64,000 nt of DNA from Sphingomonas alpina. Lineage in GTDB: Bacteria; Pseudomonadota; Alphaproteobacteria; Sphingomonadales; Sphingomonadaceae. The stretch lies in NCBI RefSeq assembly GCF_014490665.1, contig NZ_CP061038.1, positions 3,162,001 through 3,226,000 of the forward strand, in the 5' to 3' direction. This document shows positions 16,215 through 26,686 of the stretch, in pieces. The position numbers were made by a program, and so were the translations under genes. The first letter of the stretch is position 1; every line of letters starts with the position of its first letter. The notes beneath the pieces were generated by a model. The model had not been told where the DNA came from, did not search any database, and saw only the letters and a program-made list of their open reading frames with translations.

Positions 16215-17869
16215 AAAATCTTGCTATGAAACGGCTTGTTCGCGACCAGAGCGGCGGGGTCGGCATGATCGCCGCCGCAGCCCTGCCGATGATCCTCGGC
16301 TTTGCCGCGTTCGCGGTCGATATCGGATCGGCCACGCTGGAAACACGCCGGTTGCAGGGGCTGGCCGATGCCGCCGCTCTGGCCGCCGCCGCCGACCCGC
16401 AACAGGCCCAGGCGCTTGCCCAGGCATCGGTGGCGGAAAGCGGCTGGCCGCGTGCGGTCACCGTGGTTGCGACACGCGGCGATTATACCCGCGACGCGGC
16501 CGTCGCGCCCGGTGCGCGGTTCACCCCCAGCAGCAGCGCGACCGATGCGGTTCGCGTATCGCTGCAGACGCCATCGCCAACCTATTTCGCGCGCATCTTC
16601 GGGCAACGTTCGATCCCGATCGCACGCACTGCAACCGCAGCGCGCGAGCGGCTTGCCGCGTTCAGCGTCGGCAGCCGCCTCGCCGCGCTCAATGGCGGCC
16701 TGCTCAATTCCTATCTGTCGGCTCTGACCGGCAGCAGCCTGTCGCTGTCGGTGATGGATTACAACTCGCTGGCCGGCGCCGATGTCGACCTGTTCGCGAC
16801 ACTCGACGCGTTGCGCACGACCGCCAGCCTCAATGCGCTGACCTATCAGGACGTACTCGACGCACGCGTCACCCGCTCGCAGCTCCTCAATGCACTCGCC
16901 AATGCGCTCGACGGCAGCAACGCCAGCGCGGCCGGCGCGATGCGCACCATGGCGACACAGGTGTCGGGGGGCAGCATCTCGCTCAACACGCTGATCGATC
17001 CAGGCACATTCGGTAGCCAGGCGTCGGGCGGCCGCGGTCTCGTCAAGGTCAACAGCATGGCCTTTGTCAGCACGGTTCTGCAGCTTGCTGCGCCCAGCCG
17101 CCAGGTCGCGCTTGATCTCGGCGCGAGCGTGGCCGGGTTGGTTTCGACCAAGGTGTGGATCGCGATCGGCGAACGGCCGGCGCAATCGCCCTGGATCGCG
17201 ATCAGCGACAATGGTACGCCGATCATCCGCACCGCACAGGCTCGCATCTATACCGAGGTGCAGGTGGGCAACCTCTCGCTGCCTGTTGTCGGCAACTTGG
17301 TCGCCATCAAATTACCGCTGTTCGTCGAGCTGGCCAGTGCGGAGGCGCGGCTGAGCGGCATAGATTGTTCGACTCAGGCGAGCCGCGGGGTGACGATCGA
17401 AGCCAAGCCCAACCCCGGCCAGGCCGCGATCGCAGCCGTCAACAACACCAGTCAGCTGGCCGATTTCCAGCATCCCGTGACGCTGAGCAATGCCAAGATC
17501 GTCGATACGCTGCTGATCGACGTCGAGGGCCGGGCCGGTCTCAACCTCGGTCAGTCGGAGCCCTGGCAGACATTGCGCTTCGACAATGCCGCGATCACCG
17601 CCGCCACCCCGAAAACCGTATCGAGCGGCAGCGCAGTGCAAAGTGTCGCCGCCTCATTGGTCAGCAATGTGGATCTGACCCCGGTCATCATCGGCTTGCC
17701 GCTCCCGCTCGGCGGATTATTGTCGGCGGTGGGCTCTCAGCTCACCATCCTCGCACCCTTGGTCGACGGGTTGCTCAACACGGTCACCGGCGCACTTGGT
17801 GTCCATTATGGCCAGGCCGATGTCCGGGTGACCGGCATGCGCTGCGGCATGGCGAGCCTGGTCGCCTGA
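16211..17869 (+). CDS. TadG-like membrane-anchored protein
   Basis: Protein of 552 residues starting MKNLAMKRLVRDQSGGVGMIAAAALPMILGFAAFAVDIG, the TadE/TadG N-terminal anchor with one membrane segment and a helix ETRRLQGLADAAALAAA, followed by a long Ala/Ser/Thr-rich periplasmic part with beta-rich repeats and few cysteines (GIDCST, MRCGM). It lacks an obvious von Willebrand A domain. It is coupled by a 4-base overlap to the TadE-like gene, so the two are probably minor pilins or pilus-associated proteins working together. Confidence 0.8.
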   Translation: MKNLAMKRLVRDQSGGVGMIAAAALPMILGFAAFAVDIGSATLETRRLQGLADAAALAAAADPQQAQALAQASVAESGWPRAVTVVATRGDYTRDAAVAPGARFTPSSSATDAVRVSLQTPSPTYFARIFGQRSIPIARTATAARERLAAFSVGSRLAALNGGLLNSYLSALTGSSLSLSVMDYNSLAGADVDLFATLDALRTTASLNALTYQDVLDARVTRSQLLNALANALDGSNASAAGAMRTMATQVSGGSISLNTLIDPGTFGSQASGGRGLVKVNSMAFVSTVLQLAAPSRQVALDLGASVAGLVSTKVWIAIGERPAQSPWIAISDNGTPIIRTAQARIYTEVQVGNLSLPVVGNLVAIKLPLFVELASAEARLSGIDCSTQASRGVTIEAKPNPGQAAIAAVNNTSQLADFQHPVTLSNAKIVDTLLIDVEGRAGLNLGQSEPWQTLRFDNAAITAATPKTVSSGSAVQSVAASLVSNVDLTPVIIGLPLPLGGLLSAVGSQLTILAPLVDGLLNTVTGALGVHYGQADVRVTGMRCGMASLVA

Positions 17870-17876
17870 CGAAAAA

Positions 17877-17906
17877 CGGCCGCCCGCGCACGCGGGCGGC
17901 CGTTTT
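17877..17906. terminator. Bidirectional terminator between the TadG-like and outer-membrane barrel genes
   Basis: CGGCCGCCCGCG (17877-17888) and CGCGGGCGGCCG (17891-17902), 12-bp perfect stem, with AAAAA on the left and TTTT on the right, so it can stop transcription from both converging genes. Confidence 0.85.
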
Positions 17907-17924
17907 CCCCATTTCTACCCGGCG

Positions 17925-18764
17925 TTAGAAGCGGAACTGCGCCGTGGCGCGGACGCTGTGCCAGCGGAACTGGTCGCCGCTGCGCGCGAAGTCGGTTCCG
18001 GTGGCGTTGGGTGCAAGGATGAACGGGTTGGTGGCAGGCGCCGAACCGGCACCGGCGCGGACCCGGTAATCATCGTCCTTGTACTGATTGTAGAGATATT
18101 CGAGGCCGATCGAGAAATGCTGGCCGAGCTTCTGCTCGATACCACCACCCGCGACATAGCCCCAGCTGCTGTTCTTGCCGCGCTCAGTGAAGCTGTTCAC
18201 GGCATTGCTGGTGGTGAAGCTGTGGTCGAGCTTGGCATAAGCCGGGCCACCGGTCGCATAGAACAGGGTCGTGTTGGCGGCATAGCCGAGACGCAGGCGG
18301 ACATTGGCGTTGTAGTCGACTTCGCGCGTCATCGTATAGCTGGCGGGCGTCGTGCTGAACGCCGAGACGCTGTCGCGAATCTGGCTCTTGCCGAATTCGC
18401 CGACCAGGCCGGCGACGATGTTGCCGAACTGCTTGTCGAAGCCGATCCGCGCCGAATAGCTGATATTGTCCTTGTCGTTGCGGCAGGCGAGATTGGCGGT
18501 CGAAGTCGCGGCGCCGCCGCAATATCCCGGCGAGAAGGCATTGGCGCCACCCGAGGTGACGACCGGGTCGCCGAATTTGCCGTCGAGATTGCGGTCGAAC
18601 AGGATCGTTTCATTGCCGTCATTGGGCTGGGCGTCGAAGCCGATCGTCCCGCCGACATAGACGCCGTCGAACGGCGCCTTTTCGGTATCCTGGGCAAAGG
18701 CCGGGGCGGCGACCGCGAGAGCGGCAGTGCCGGCGGCAAGGGTAAGCATGTACAGGCTGCGCAT
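17925..18764 (-). CDS. Outer membrane beta-barrel protein
   Basis: Protein of 279 residues: signal peptide (cut after APAFAQ, about residue 25), then FDGVYVGGTIGF, alternating beta-strands (YSARIGFDKQFG, VRLRLGYAANTTLFYATGGPAY, FSIGLEYLYNQYKDDDY) and a C-terminal ATAQFRF ending in Phe, the signal for BAM-mediated insertion. It fits the small porin/Omp25-like opacity protein family with a predicted 8-stranded barrel. Divergent from parE. The cargo or role is unknown. Confidence 0.87.
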   Translation of the reverse strand: MRSLYMLTLAAGTAALAVAAPAFAQDTEKAPFDGVYVGGTIGFDAQPNDGNETILFDRNLDGKFGDPVVTSGGANAFSPGYCGGAATSTANLACRNDKDNISYSARIGFDKQFGNIVAGLVGEFGKSQIRDSVSAFSTTPASYTMTREVDYNANVRLRLGYAANTTLFYATGGPAYAKLDHSFTTSNAVNSFTERGKNSSWGYVAGGGIEQKLGQHFSIGLEYLYNQYKDDDYRVRAGAGSAPATNPFILAPNATGTDFARSGDQFRWHSVRATAQFRF

Positions 18765-18850
18765 CGTGTTACTCCAAATGGTGCGTTAGCGAAGGCAGGA
18801 ACGTTCGCAGTTGCAACATGGACGCGCAGTTCGTCTCATTGACGGGAGAG

Positions 18851-18868
18851 TGTGACAAACCAGTCACA
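18851..18868. promoter_or_regulatory. TGTGAC/GTCACA palindrome between the barrel gene and parE
   Basis: TGTGAC-AAACCA-GTCACA, a perfect 6-6-6 inverted repeat, 87 bases upstream of the barrel gene start and 50 bases upstream of parE. Spacing (TGTGA-N8-TCACA) is two bases longer than for CRP/FNR-type sites, so the binding protein is unclear. Confidence 0.4.
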
Positions 18869-18882
18869 GCACCGGCTCGCGC

Positions 18883-20898
<2,016 letters not shown>

Positions 20899-20977
20899 TC
20901 GTGCCAATCCTGTTCGCCTCACGCGACAGTGTTCCGGCAATCGTTCCGGATAAAACCGTGCGCCTGACGGAGCCGAT

Positions 20978-22294
20978 ATGCGTTTGCTGCTTGCCCTGTT
21001 CGCCACCTTGCTCGTGCCCATTGTCGCGACCGCGCAGACGCCGCCGGCAGCATCCGTGAAGGCCGCCCCTGAACTCGAGGCAAGGATCGCCGAGCTTCCC
21101 ACGCTGCTCATGGGTGGAGGCGATTATAACGCCAGTTTCTCGGCCGCCTTCCGAACCGCGGTTCCGAAAGAGACGTTTGCGACAATCGGCACGCAGCTCT
21201 CCACATCGGATGGCAAGGTTACGGGGATCGAGCGCATCACGCCGGCCAGCGCGTGGAGCGCGGTCGTACTGGTCGGTTATGAGCGCGGCATCGCGACGAT
21301 GCAGATCGTGGCCGATCCGGCGCCACCACACCAGATCACCGGCCTGCTCATTACCGGCATGTCCGCACGCGAAGCGACGCTGGGTGCCGTGATCGACACG
21401 CTGGCGAAACTGCCCGGGGTGACCGGGTTCGCCTTTGCCAGGCTCGACGCGGCCGGTCCGGTCATGCTGCAGTCGCGCGCGCCGGACCGTGGCTTGGCAA
21501 TCGGATCGGAATTCAAGCTGGTGATTCTCGCCGAACTGGTCCGCTCGATCTCGGCCGGCGAGCGGCGCTGGGAGGACGAGATCACGCTGGCTGGCACCGG
21601 GTTGCCCGGCGGCGCCTATATGTCGAGCCCCGCCGGGACCAAGGTCTCGCTCTATGACCTGGCGGAAAAGATGATCTCGGTCAGCGACAACAGCGCGACC
21701 GATATCCTGCTCAAGCTCGCCGGTCGCGCAAAGGTCGAAGCGATGCTCGGCACGGTCGGCATCGCCGATCCCGCGGGCATGCGGCCGTTTCTGTCGACGC
21801 TCGAGCTCTTCAAGCTCAAGGGCGCATCAGGCGGTGCGCTCGGCGAGCGCTGGGCCGGCCTTGACGAGGCGGGGCGACGCGCGCTGCTCGACGGCGACGT
21901 CGCGAGGCTGCCGGTGTCCGCCATCAATCCGGCATTGTTTGCGAGCGGCAAGCCAATCCGCGTCGGCAGCATCGAATGGTTCGCATCCCCCGCCGACATG
22001 GTTCGGGTGATGGACTGGCTGCGCCGCCACACGGAGAGCGGCCCGGCCGCTCGCGCACGGGAAATCCTGGCGAAGAATTCGGGTGTCGGCGCAGGCCCGG
22101 CGGGGCGCTGGCAGTATCTCGGCTTCAAGGGTGGCTCGGAACCGGGGGTCATCGCCATGACCTTTCTGCTGCAGGGCAAGGATGGCCACTGGTATGCCAT
22201 GTCGGGAAGCTGGAACGACGTTGCCGCACCGGTCGACGAGGGCCGCTTCGCCGGACTGATGGCGCGCGCGGTGGAGCTGGCGGCGGGGAGCTAA
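20978..22294 (+). CDS. Exported serine hydrolase, class A beta-lactamase fold
   Basis: Protein of 438 residues with a signal peptide (cut after ATAQ, residue 20), an N-terminal domain of about 130 residues of the Cpl-7/ORF12-like type that is common ahead of such enzymes, and a class-A beta-lactamase-like domain with S177-E-F-K180 (SxxK), S236-D-N (SDN loop) and K384-G-G (KTG-like). A classical omega-loop ExxLN is not evident, so true beta-lactamase activity is uncertain; it may be a peptidase or esterase of the periplasm. 79 bases after parE. Confidence 0.82.
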   Translation: MRLLLALFATLLVPIVATAQTPPAASVKAAPELEARIAELPTLLMGGGDYNASFSAAFRTAVPKETFATIGTQLSTSDGKVTGIERITPASAWSAVVLVGYERGIATMQIVADPAPPHQITGLLITGMSAREATLGAVIDTLAKLPGVTGFAFARLDAAGPVMLQSRAPDRGLAIGSEFKLVILAELVRSISAGERRWEDEITLAGTGLPGGAYMSSPAGTKVSLYDLAEKMISVSDNSATDILLKLAGRAKVEAMLGTVGIADPAGMRPFLSTLELFKLKGASGGALGERWAGLDEAGRRALLDGDVARLPVSAINPALFASGKPIRVGSIEWFASPADMVRVMDWLRRHTESGPAARAREILAKNSGVGAGPAGRWQYLGFKGGSEPGVIAMTFLLQGKDGHWYAMSGSWNDVAAPVDEGRFAGLMARAVELAAGS

Positions 22295-22348
22295 CATGCC
22301 GTGTACTGAATCCGGTCCACCCGCGCCAAGCGCAGGCCATCAGGCGTA

Positions 22349-22436
22349 TTAAATGCTTGATATATAACTGCTTTATTGACGCATCGTCGAGGCGATGGCG
22401 GAGAGATATTTTACACGACCGGTGTAACATATCTCC
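22349..22436 (+). repeat. 88-nt structured intergenic element, copy B
   Basis: Starts TTAAATGCTTGATATATAA, then an internal hairpin CATCG-TCGAGG-CGATG (22382-22397), then the 3' hairpin GAGATAT...ATATCTC (22403-22434) with inner pairing TACAC/GTGTA around CCGG. An outer 7-bp inverted repeat CAGGCGT/ACGCCTG (22341-22347 and 22445-22451) flanks this copy only. Lies between the convergent serine hydrolase and membrane protein genes. Confidence 0.75.
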
Positions 22437-22492
22437 GGCAGTCCACGCCTGAGCAAACCCGCCGCACGAGCGTCGAAACAGCTCGGCCCGGG

Positions 22493-22753
22493 CTATTCTC
22501 CACTCATTCGCCGTTGATGATAACGCAGGCGCACGACAATCCCCGCCAGCATGTGCAGCACGCCGAGGATGATGAACACCAGCGGCAGGATCGACGGCAG
22601 CGCCGGCATCGAAAAATGCCGGAACAGCACCAGCGCCAGGCCCACCAGCATAAGAATCACGCCCATATAACGGATCGGCCGCGCAATGCCGCGCAACTCC
22701 GCGCGATAGGTTGCGCGTCCTTCGGGCGTGGCCAGATCAGGCGGCGGGATCAC
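22493..22753 (-). CDS. Small membrane protein
   Basis: Start GTG at 22753 overlaps the stop of the acetyltransferase gene (GTGA), giving 86 residues MIPPPDLATPEGRATYRAEL and so on; a longer frame exists but would lie inside the upstream gene. Two hydrophobic segments (VGVILMLVGLALVLF-like and SILPLVFIILGVLHMLAGIVV) with a basic C-terminus indicate a hairpin in the inner membrane. Function unknown. Last gene of a run of overlapping genes beginning at metZ. Confidence 0.7.
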   Translation of the reverse strand: MIPPPDLATPEGRATYRAELRGIARPIRYMGVILMLVGLALVLFRHFSMPALPSILPLVFIILGVLHMLAGIVVRLRYHQRRMSGE

Positions 22754-23283
22754 GCGGCCTTCCACTCGTCGCGCAACAATCCCCAGATGAAGCTGTCGCG
22801 CACGCCGATATGCGTCTCCCATTCGCCGCGCAGCCGCGCCTCGCGGGTGAAGCCGAGCCGCTCGAGCAGGGCGTTCGACGCGACATTGTCGGGATCGGTA
22901 TCGGCAAAGACCCGGCGATTACCTTCTTCCACGAACAGCAGGTCGAGCAGACGCGTCACCGCTTCATGCGCATAGCCCTGCCCCCAGGCGCTGCGCACAA
23001 GCATGTAACCGATCTCCACCACGCCGGTGCGGCGCTTGCCTGCGGCGATGGTGCCGATCGCCCGGTCGTCGCCCTTCAGCGTGATCGCCCAGCCGCGCCA
23101 GTCCCCGCCCTCCAGCATCGGCAGCAGATAATTGCGCGTTTCCTCGACGCTCACATGCGGAGCGCTCGACCACCATTGCATCAGCTCGGCATCGCGATAC
23201 GCCTCGAACAGCGCCTCGGCATCCTCGATCCGCTGCGGCCGCATGACCAGCCGCTCGCTTTCAAACCACTGCACGTCGGTCAT
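22750..23283 (-). CDS. GNAT acetyltransferase, RimJ/RimL type
   Basis: Protein of 177 residues starting MTDVQWFESERLVMRPQRIED, the typical ESERLxLRPxxxxDA opening of RimJ/RimL-like N-acetyltransferases. Acetyl-CoA motif SAWGQGYAHEAV (Q-x-x-G-x-A/G-type) near residue 105 and the late NVASNALLERLGFTREARLRG. It could acetylate a protein N-terminus or a small amine. Start chosen at 23283, one base past the preceding stop. Member of the overlapping gene run. Confidence 0.85.
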   Translation of the reverse strand: MTDVQWFESERLVMRPQRIEDAEALFEAYRDAELMQWWSSAPHVSVEETRNYLLPMLEGGDWRGWAITLKGDDRAIGTIAAGKRRTGVVEIGYMLVRSAWGQGYAHEAVTRLLDLLFVEEGNRRVFADTDPDNVASNALLERLGFTREARLRGEWETHIGVRDSFIWGLLRDEWKAA

Positions 23284-23284
23284 G

Positions 23285-24175
23285 TCAGGACGACATCCGA
23301 TCGTCGAAGCCATCGTTGAACTGCTTGATCTCGTCGATCATTGCCGGACGGGCGCAATAATCGACCTCGAACGCCGTCAGCGGGGCAGCCGGTGGATCAT
23401 CGGCCTCGCGCTTGATGCCCGGCTCGAGGCAGCGCTCCGCCGCCGCATGATTACCCATCATGTCGATTGGCGCGCGCGATGCGTCGCTGCGCCCGATCGG
23501 CCCGGCCAGCCTGGTCAGGAAATCCGTCAGGCCCTTGCGGTTGTCGATCGCATCCTGATCGCTGCCGCCCATATCCGGGGCGATGATGATCGCGGCGCGA
23601 AGCGCCTCGGCGCCCGCGAAATCGCCAATCTCCCGCAGGGCGTTGGCGGCACGCGCACGCAGTGAGACCGAGTCGACACTGTTCGCGACCGGCATGGCGC
23701 GAACCTGCGCGACAAAAGTTTCGGCATAGCGCCGCGCCTGCGCACTTGTCGGATCGGCGTTCTTCGCTTCCCAGGTCGCAGCGAGCAGCTGCCACGGCGC
23801 ATCCTCATCACCGAGCCGGCTCGCCAGCCACCAGGCGAGATAATGCGGCGTCTCCGATTGGCGCAGCGCCTGATATTCGTCGTCCGCTACCAGCGGTTGG
23901 AGACGCTTGACCGTCGCCGCATCGAAGTCCCGGTACATGACCAGGCCGTTTTTCGGGCATTGCGGCAGCAATCCAGGGTTGGGCCCGGTGCCGAGCCTCA
24001 TGCCGTCCGGCAATTGTCCCCAGCTCGTGGCGCTCATCTGCTCGGCGAATTCGAATTTCTCGCCACCGATCGGGCAGGTCTTGGTCACTTGCGCGAAGGT
24101 GCTCGCCGAGGCGGGCAGCGCGGCGACGAGGCACAAAGGCGCGAGAAGCGCGGCAAGGCGCCTCGCGGCGCTCAC
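23285..24175 (-). CDS. Exported protein of unknown function
   Basis: GTG at 24175 overlaps the lysR-type stop (GTGA) and opens a signal peptide MSAARRLAALLAPLCLVAALPASAS. The 296-residue product then has TKTCPIGGEKFEF and LLPQCPKNG, spaced CP pairs that may bind a metal or form a disulfide, and a helical C-terminal two thirds with tetratricopeptide-like character (ALREIGDFAGAEALRAAI). I do not know the family with certainty; related proteins are usually annotated as hypothetical in sphingomonads. Confidence 0.72.
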   Translation of the reverse strand: MSAARRLAALLAPLCLVAALPASASTFAQVTKTCPIGGEKFEFAEQMSATSWGQLPDGMRLGTGPNPGLLPQCPKNGLVMYRDFDAATVKRLQPLVADDEYQALRQSETPHYLAWWLASRLGDEDAPWQLLAATWEAKNADPTSAQARRYAETFVAQVRAMPVANSVDSVSLRARAANALREIGDFAGAEALRAAIIIAPDMGGSDQDAIDNRKGLTDFLTRLAGPIGRSDASRAPIDMMGNHAAAERCLEPGIKREADDPPAAPLTAFEVDYCARPAMIDEIKQFNDGFDDRMSS

Positions 24176-24963
24176 GCGGTCAGCGCTTCCACCAGCGCCT
24201 TGACCTTTTTCTGCCGCCATTGCGGCAGCGGCGCGACCAGCCAGTAACCGAGCCGGTAAGGCTTGGGGTCGCCGATCGCGACCACGCGTCCCGCCGCGAT
24301 ATCGGCGGCTGCGAGCAGTTCGGGCACGGTCGCCCGGCCCAGTCCTTGGGCCGCGGCATCGAGCGCGAGCCCGGCATCCCCGACCCGCACCAGCGATGTT
24401 GCGGGATCATTGACGCAGCCCGGCCACGAAATACGCGTATCGATGCCGCCGCCCGGGCGCTCGATCGTGATCATGCCTTCGGACTCGATCGCTTCACCCT
24501 CATGCTCGCCCGGGCCGTCACCCCAGCGGATCGCCAGATCGAGATTGGCTTCGGTGAAATCGACATCCTCGTCCGCCGACACCAGCACGAAGCGCAACTC
24601 GCCATCGCTGCGCGCAATCTCGGCGAGACGCGGCATCAGCCATTTCTCGGTCAGGTCGCGCGGCGCGGCGATGGTCAACGACTTGGAGGTCTGCCCCGCT
24701 TGCATGGCACGCACCGCTTCCTCGAACTGCAGGAAGCCGTGACGCAACGCCGCCAGCCCCGCCTCGCCCTCAGGCGTGAGCTCAAGCCCCTTGGTGGTGC
24801 GGCGGAACAGCACCACGCCCAGCGTGTCCTCCAACGCGCGAATCTGCTGCCCGACCGCGGCGGGCGTGACAGCAAGTTCATCGGCGGCGCGGGTGAAGGA
24901 CAAATGGCGCGCCGCCGCGTCGAGCACGCGCAGGCCATTGAGCGGGAGGTGCGTCCGCTTCAT
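24172..24963 (-). CDS. LysR-family transcriptional regulator (GcvA-like)
   Basis: Protein of 263 residues. Residues 5-65 form the winged HTH: PLNGLRVLDAAARHLSFTRA, ADELAVTPAAVGQQIRALED, LGVVLFRRTTKGLELTPEG. The remaining part is the periplasmic-binding-like effector domain. The PLNGLRVFEAAARHLSFT-type start is characteristic of the GcvA/AmpR subgroup. It overlaps apaG by ATGA and the next gene by GTGA, so it is unusually embedded in an operon instead of being divergent from its target. Confidence 0.9.
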   Translation of the reverse strand: MKRTHLPLNGLRVLDAAARHLSFTRAADELAVTPAAVGQQIRALEDTLGVVLFRRTTKGLELTPEGEAGLAALRHGFLQFEEAVRAMQAGQTSKSLTIAAPRDLTEKWLMPRLAEIARSDGELRFVLVSADEDVDFTEANLDLAIRWGDGPGEHEGEAIESEGMITIERPGGGIDTRISWPGCVNDPATSLVRVGDAGLALDAAAQGLGRATVPELLAAADIAAGRVVAIGDPKPYRLGYWLVAPLPQWRQKKVKALVEALTA

Positions 24964-25376
24964 GCCCCCACCGCCGGCGCGAGCAGCGCGAATTTGGGGA
25001 TGTCGACATCGAACCCCGATCCGTCCTCGCCGATCATATGATAGCTGCCCTGCATCGAGCCCGTGGGGGTCGCCAGCGGGCAACCCGAGACATAGTCGAA
25101 GCTCCCGCCCGGCGCGATCAGCGGCTGTTCGCCGACCACACCCTCGCCCTCGACCGAATGGCGCGCGCCACGCCCATCGGTGATGACCCAGTGGCGGGTG
25201 AGCAGCTGCACCGCCTGCTCGCCTTCATTCTCGATACGGATATGATACGCCCAGAACCAGCGGCCGCGCTGCGGTTCGGATTGTTCGGGCAGATAGCTGA
25301 CCGAAACCCGCACAACGACGCCGCGGGTTTCCGCGACATTGGGGAACAGTGCCTTCATGCCCGACAGGCCGGTCAC
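24960..25376 (-). CDS. apaG: ApaG-domain protein
   Basis: Small fibronectin-III-like fold protein of unknown biochemical role (called Co2+/Mg2+ efflux protein in some databases, related to the F-box-associated ApaG domain). Contains VRVSVSYLPEQSEPQRGRWF, HIRIENEG, LLTRHWVITDG, GEGVVGEQPLIAPGGSFDYVSGCPL and GSMQGSYHM, all conserved family strands. GTG at 25376 overlaps the metZ stop (GTGA) and would give 138 residues; ATG at 25358 gives 132, nearer the usual length. Both are plausible. Confidence 0.9.
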   Translation of the reverse strand: MTGLSGMKALFPNVAETRGVVVRVSVSYLPEQSEPQRGRWFWAYHIRIENEGEQAVQLLTRHWVITDGRGARHSVEGEGVVGEQPLIAPGGSFDYVSGCPLATPTGSMQGSYHMIGEDGSGFDVDIPKFALLAPAVGA

Positions 25377-26581
25377 AACCCGACTGCCCTGAGCGCCTGA
25401 TCGAGATCGTCGATCACGTCCTGCGGATCTTCCAGGCCGACATTGAGGCGCAGCAGATTCTCGGTCACGCCCATCTCGATCCGCTTGTCCTCGGCAACGC
25501 CGGAATGGGTGGTCGAGGAGGGATGAGTCATCAGCGACCGTGAATCGCCGATATTGTTCGAAATGTCGATCAGCGCCAGGGCGTCGAGCAGGCCGTGCGC
25601 CTGTTTGCGCCCGCCCTCGACCTCGAACGCGAAGATCGGCCCGCAGGCGTCCATCTGGCTCATCGCCAGATTATGCTGCGGATGGCTGGCCAGGCCGGGA
25701 TGGAGGATGCGCGGTACGCGCTTTTCGATGAACGAGCCCACCTTCAACGCATTCTCGCTCTGGCGGCGGATACGCAGATCGAGCGTTTCGAGCCCCTTCA
25801 GCACCACCCAGGCATTGAACGCGCTGAGCGTCGGCCCGGTATTGCGGGTGAAGGGCAGCAGCGTGTTGTTGATGAAATCCTCGGTTCCGCACACTGCGCC
25901 GGCGAGCACACGGCCTTGCCCGTCCATCATCTTGGTCGCGCTATAGGCCGTCACGTCGGCGCCGAATTCGAGCGGCCGCTGCAGCGCCGGTGTCGCGAAG
26001 GCATTGTCGACCACGCTGACGATGCCGTGCCTGCGCGCGATGTCGCACACCGCCTTCAGATCGACCACGTCCATCGTCGGATTGGCCGGGGTCTCGAAGA
26101 AGAAGACTTTGGTATTGGGCTTCACCGCATCGGCGAACTGTTGCGGATCGCGGGCGTCGACGATCGTCACCTCGATGCCGAATTTCGGCAGCAGCGTGTC
26201 GGTCAGCCAGCGGCATGATCCGAATGCGGCGCGGCCCGCGACCAGATGGTCGCCGGTCTGCAACTGGCACAGCAGCACGGCGGTCATCGCTGCCATGCCC
26301 GTGGCCATCGACCGGCATGCTTCGGCGCCTTCGAGCAGCGCGATTCGATGTTCGAGCATCTCGACCGTCGGGTTCTGCAGTCGCGAATAGGTCATGCCGA
26401 CCTGTTCGCCGGCAAACCGCGCGGCAGCATCGGCGGCGCAGTCATAGGCATAGCCCGACGTCAGGAAGAGCGCTTCCGACGTCTCGCCGAATTCCGAGCG
26501 GGCGGTGCCGCCACGGATCGCCTGAGTCGCTGGGCGCCAGGTGCGGGTGATGTCGCGATTTTGTCCGGTACGGCGTTTCAT
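25373..26581 (-). CDS. metZ: O-succinylhomoserine sulfhydrylase MetZ
   Basis: PLP enzyme of the Cys/Met-metabolism family making homocysteine from O-succinylhomoserine and sulfide. The 402-residue protein has TRAIRGGT-like start (ATQAIRGGTARSEFGE), YSRLQNPTVEMLE, and the PLP lysine in YSATKMMDGQGR (about residue 217). The TRSGYAYDCAADAAARF segment is typical for the MetZ subgroup and separates it from cystathionine gamma-synthase, though the substrate is inferred. ATG at 26581. Leads the run of overlapping genes down to 22493. The 105-base gap to the divergent gene shows no SAM riboswitch I can recognise. Confidence 0.88.
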   Translation of the reverse strand: MKRRTGQNRDITRTWRPATQAIRGGTARSEFGETSEALFLTSGYAYDCAADAAARFAGEQVGMTYSRLQNPTVEMLEHRIALLEGAEACRSMATGMAAMTAVLLCQLQTGDHLVAGRAAFGSCRWLTDTLLPKFGIEVTIVDARDPQQFADAVKPNTKVFFFETPANPTMDVVDLKAVCDIARRHGIVSVVDNAFATPALQRPLEFGADVTAYSATKMMDGQGRVLAGAVCGTEDFINNTLLPFTRNTGPTLSAFNAWVVLKGLETLDLRIRRQSENALKVGSFIEKRVPRILHPGLASHPQHNLAMSQMDACGPIFAFEVEGGRKQAHGLLDALALIDISNNIGDSRSLMTHPSSTTHSGVAEDKRIEMGVTENLLRLNVGLEDPQDVIDDLDQALRAVGL

Positions 26582-26686
26582 GGCGCCGCTTTGCCGGGTG
26601 GGGTCACCTCTCGTCAATGCCCTCAGGCCAACAGGCGTGTCGGCGTCCCTTGAAAGCCGGTCGCGAAGAAGGGATAGCGATGCGCG

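Noticed and set aside
18851..18868. CRP/FNR binding site
   Set aside because: The half-sites TGTGA and TCACA are present, but the spacing is N8, not N6 (or FNR's N4), so only a generic palindrome is reported.
26582..26686. SAM riboswitch upstream of metZ
   Set aside because: Expected in many alphaproteobacteria, but the SAM-II core (pseudoknot with CGTTAAA-type segment) is not visible in this short gap.
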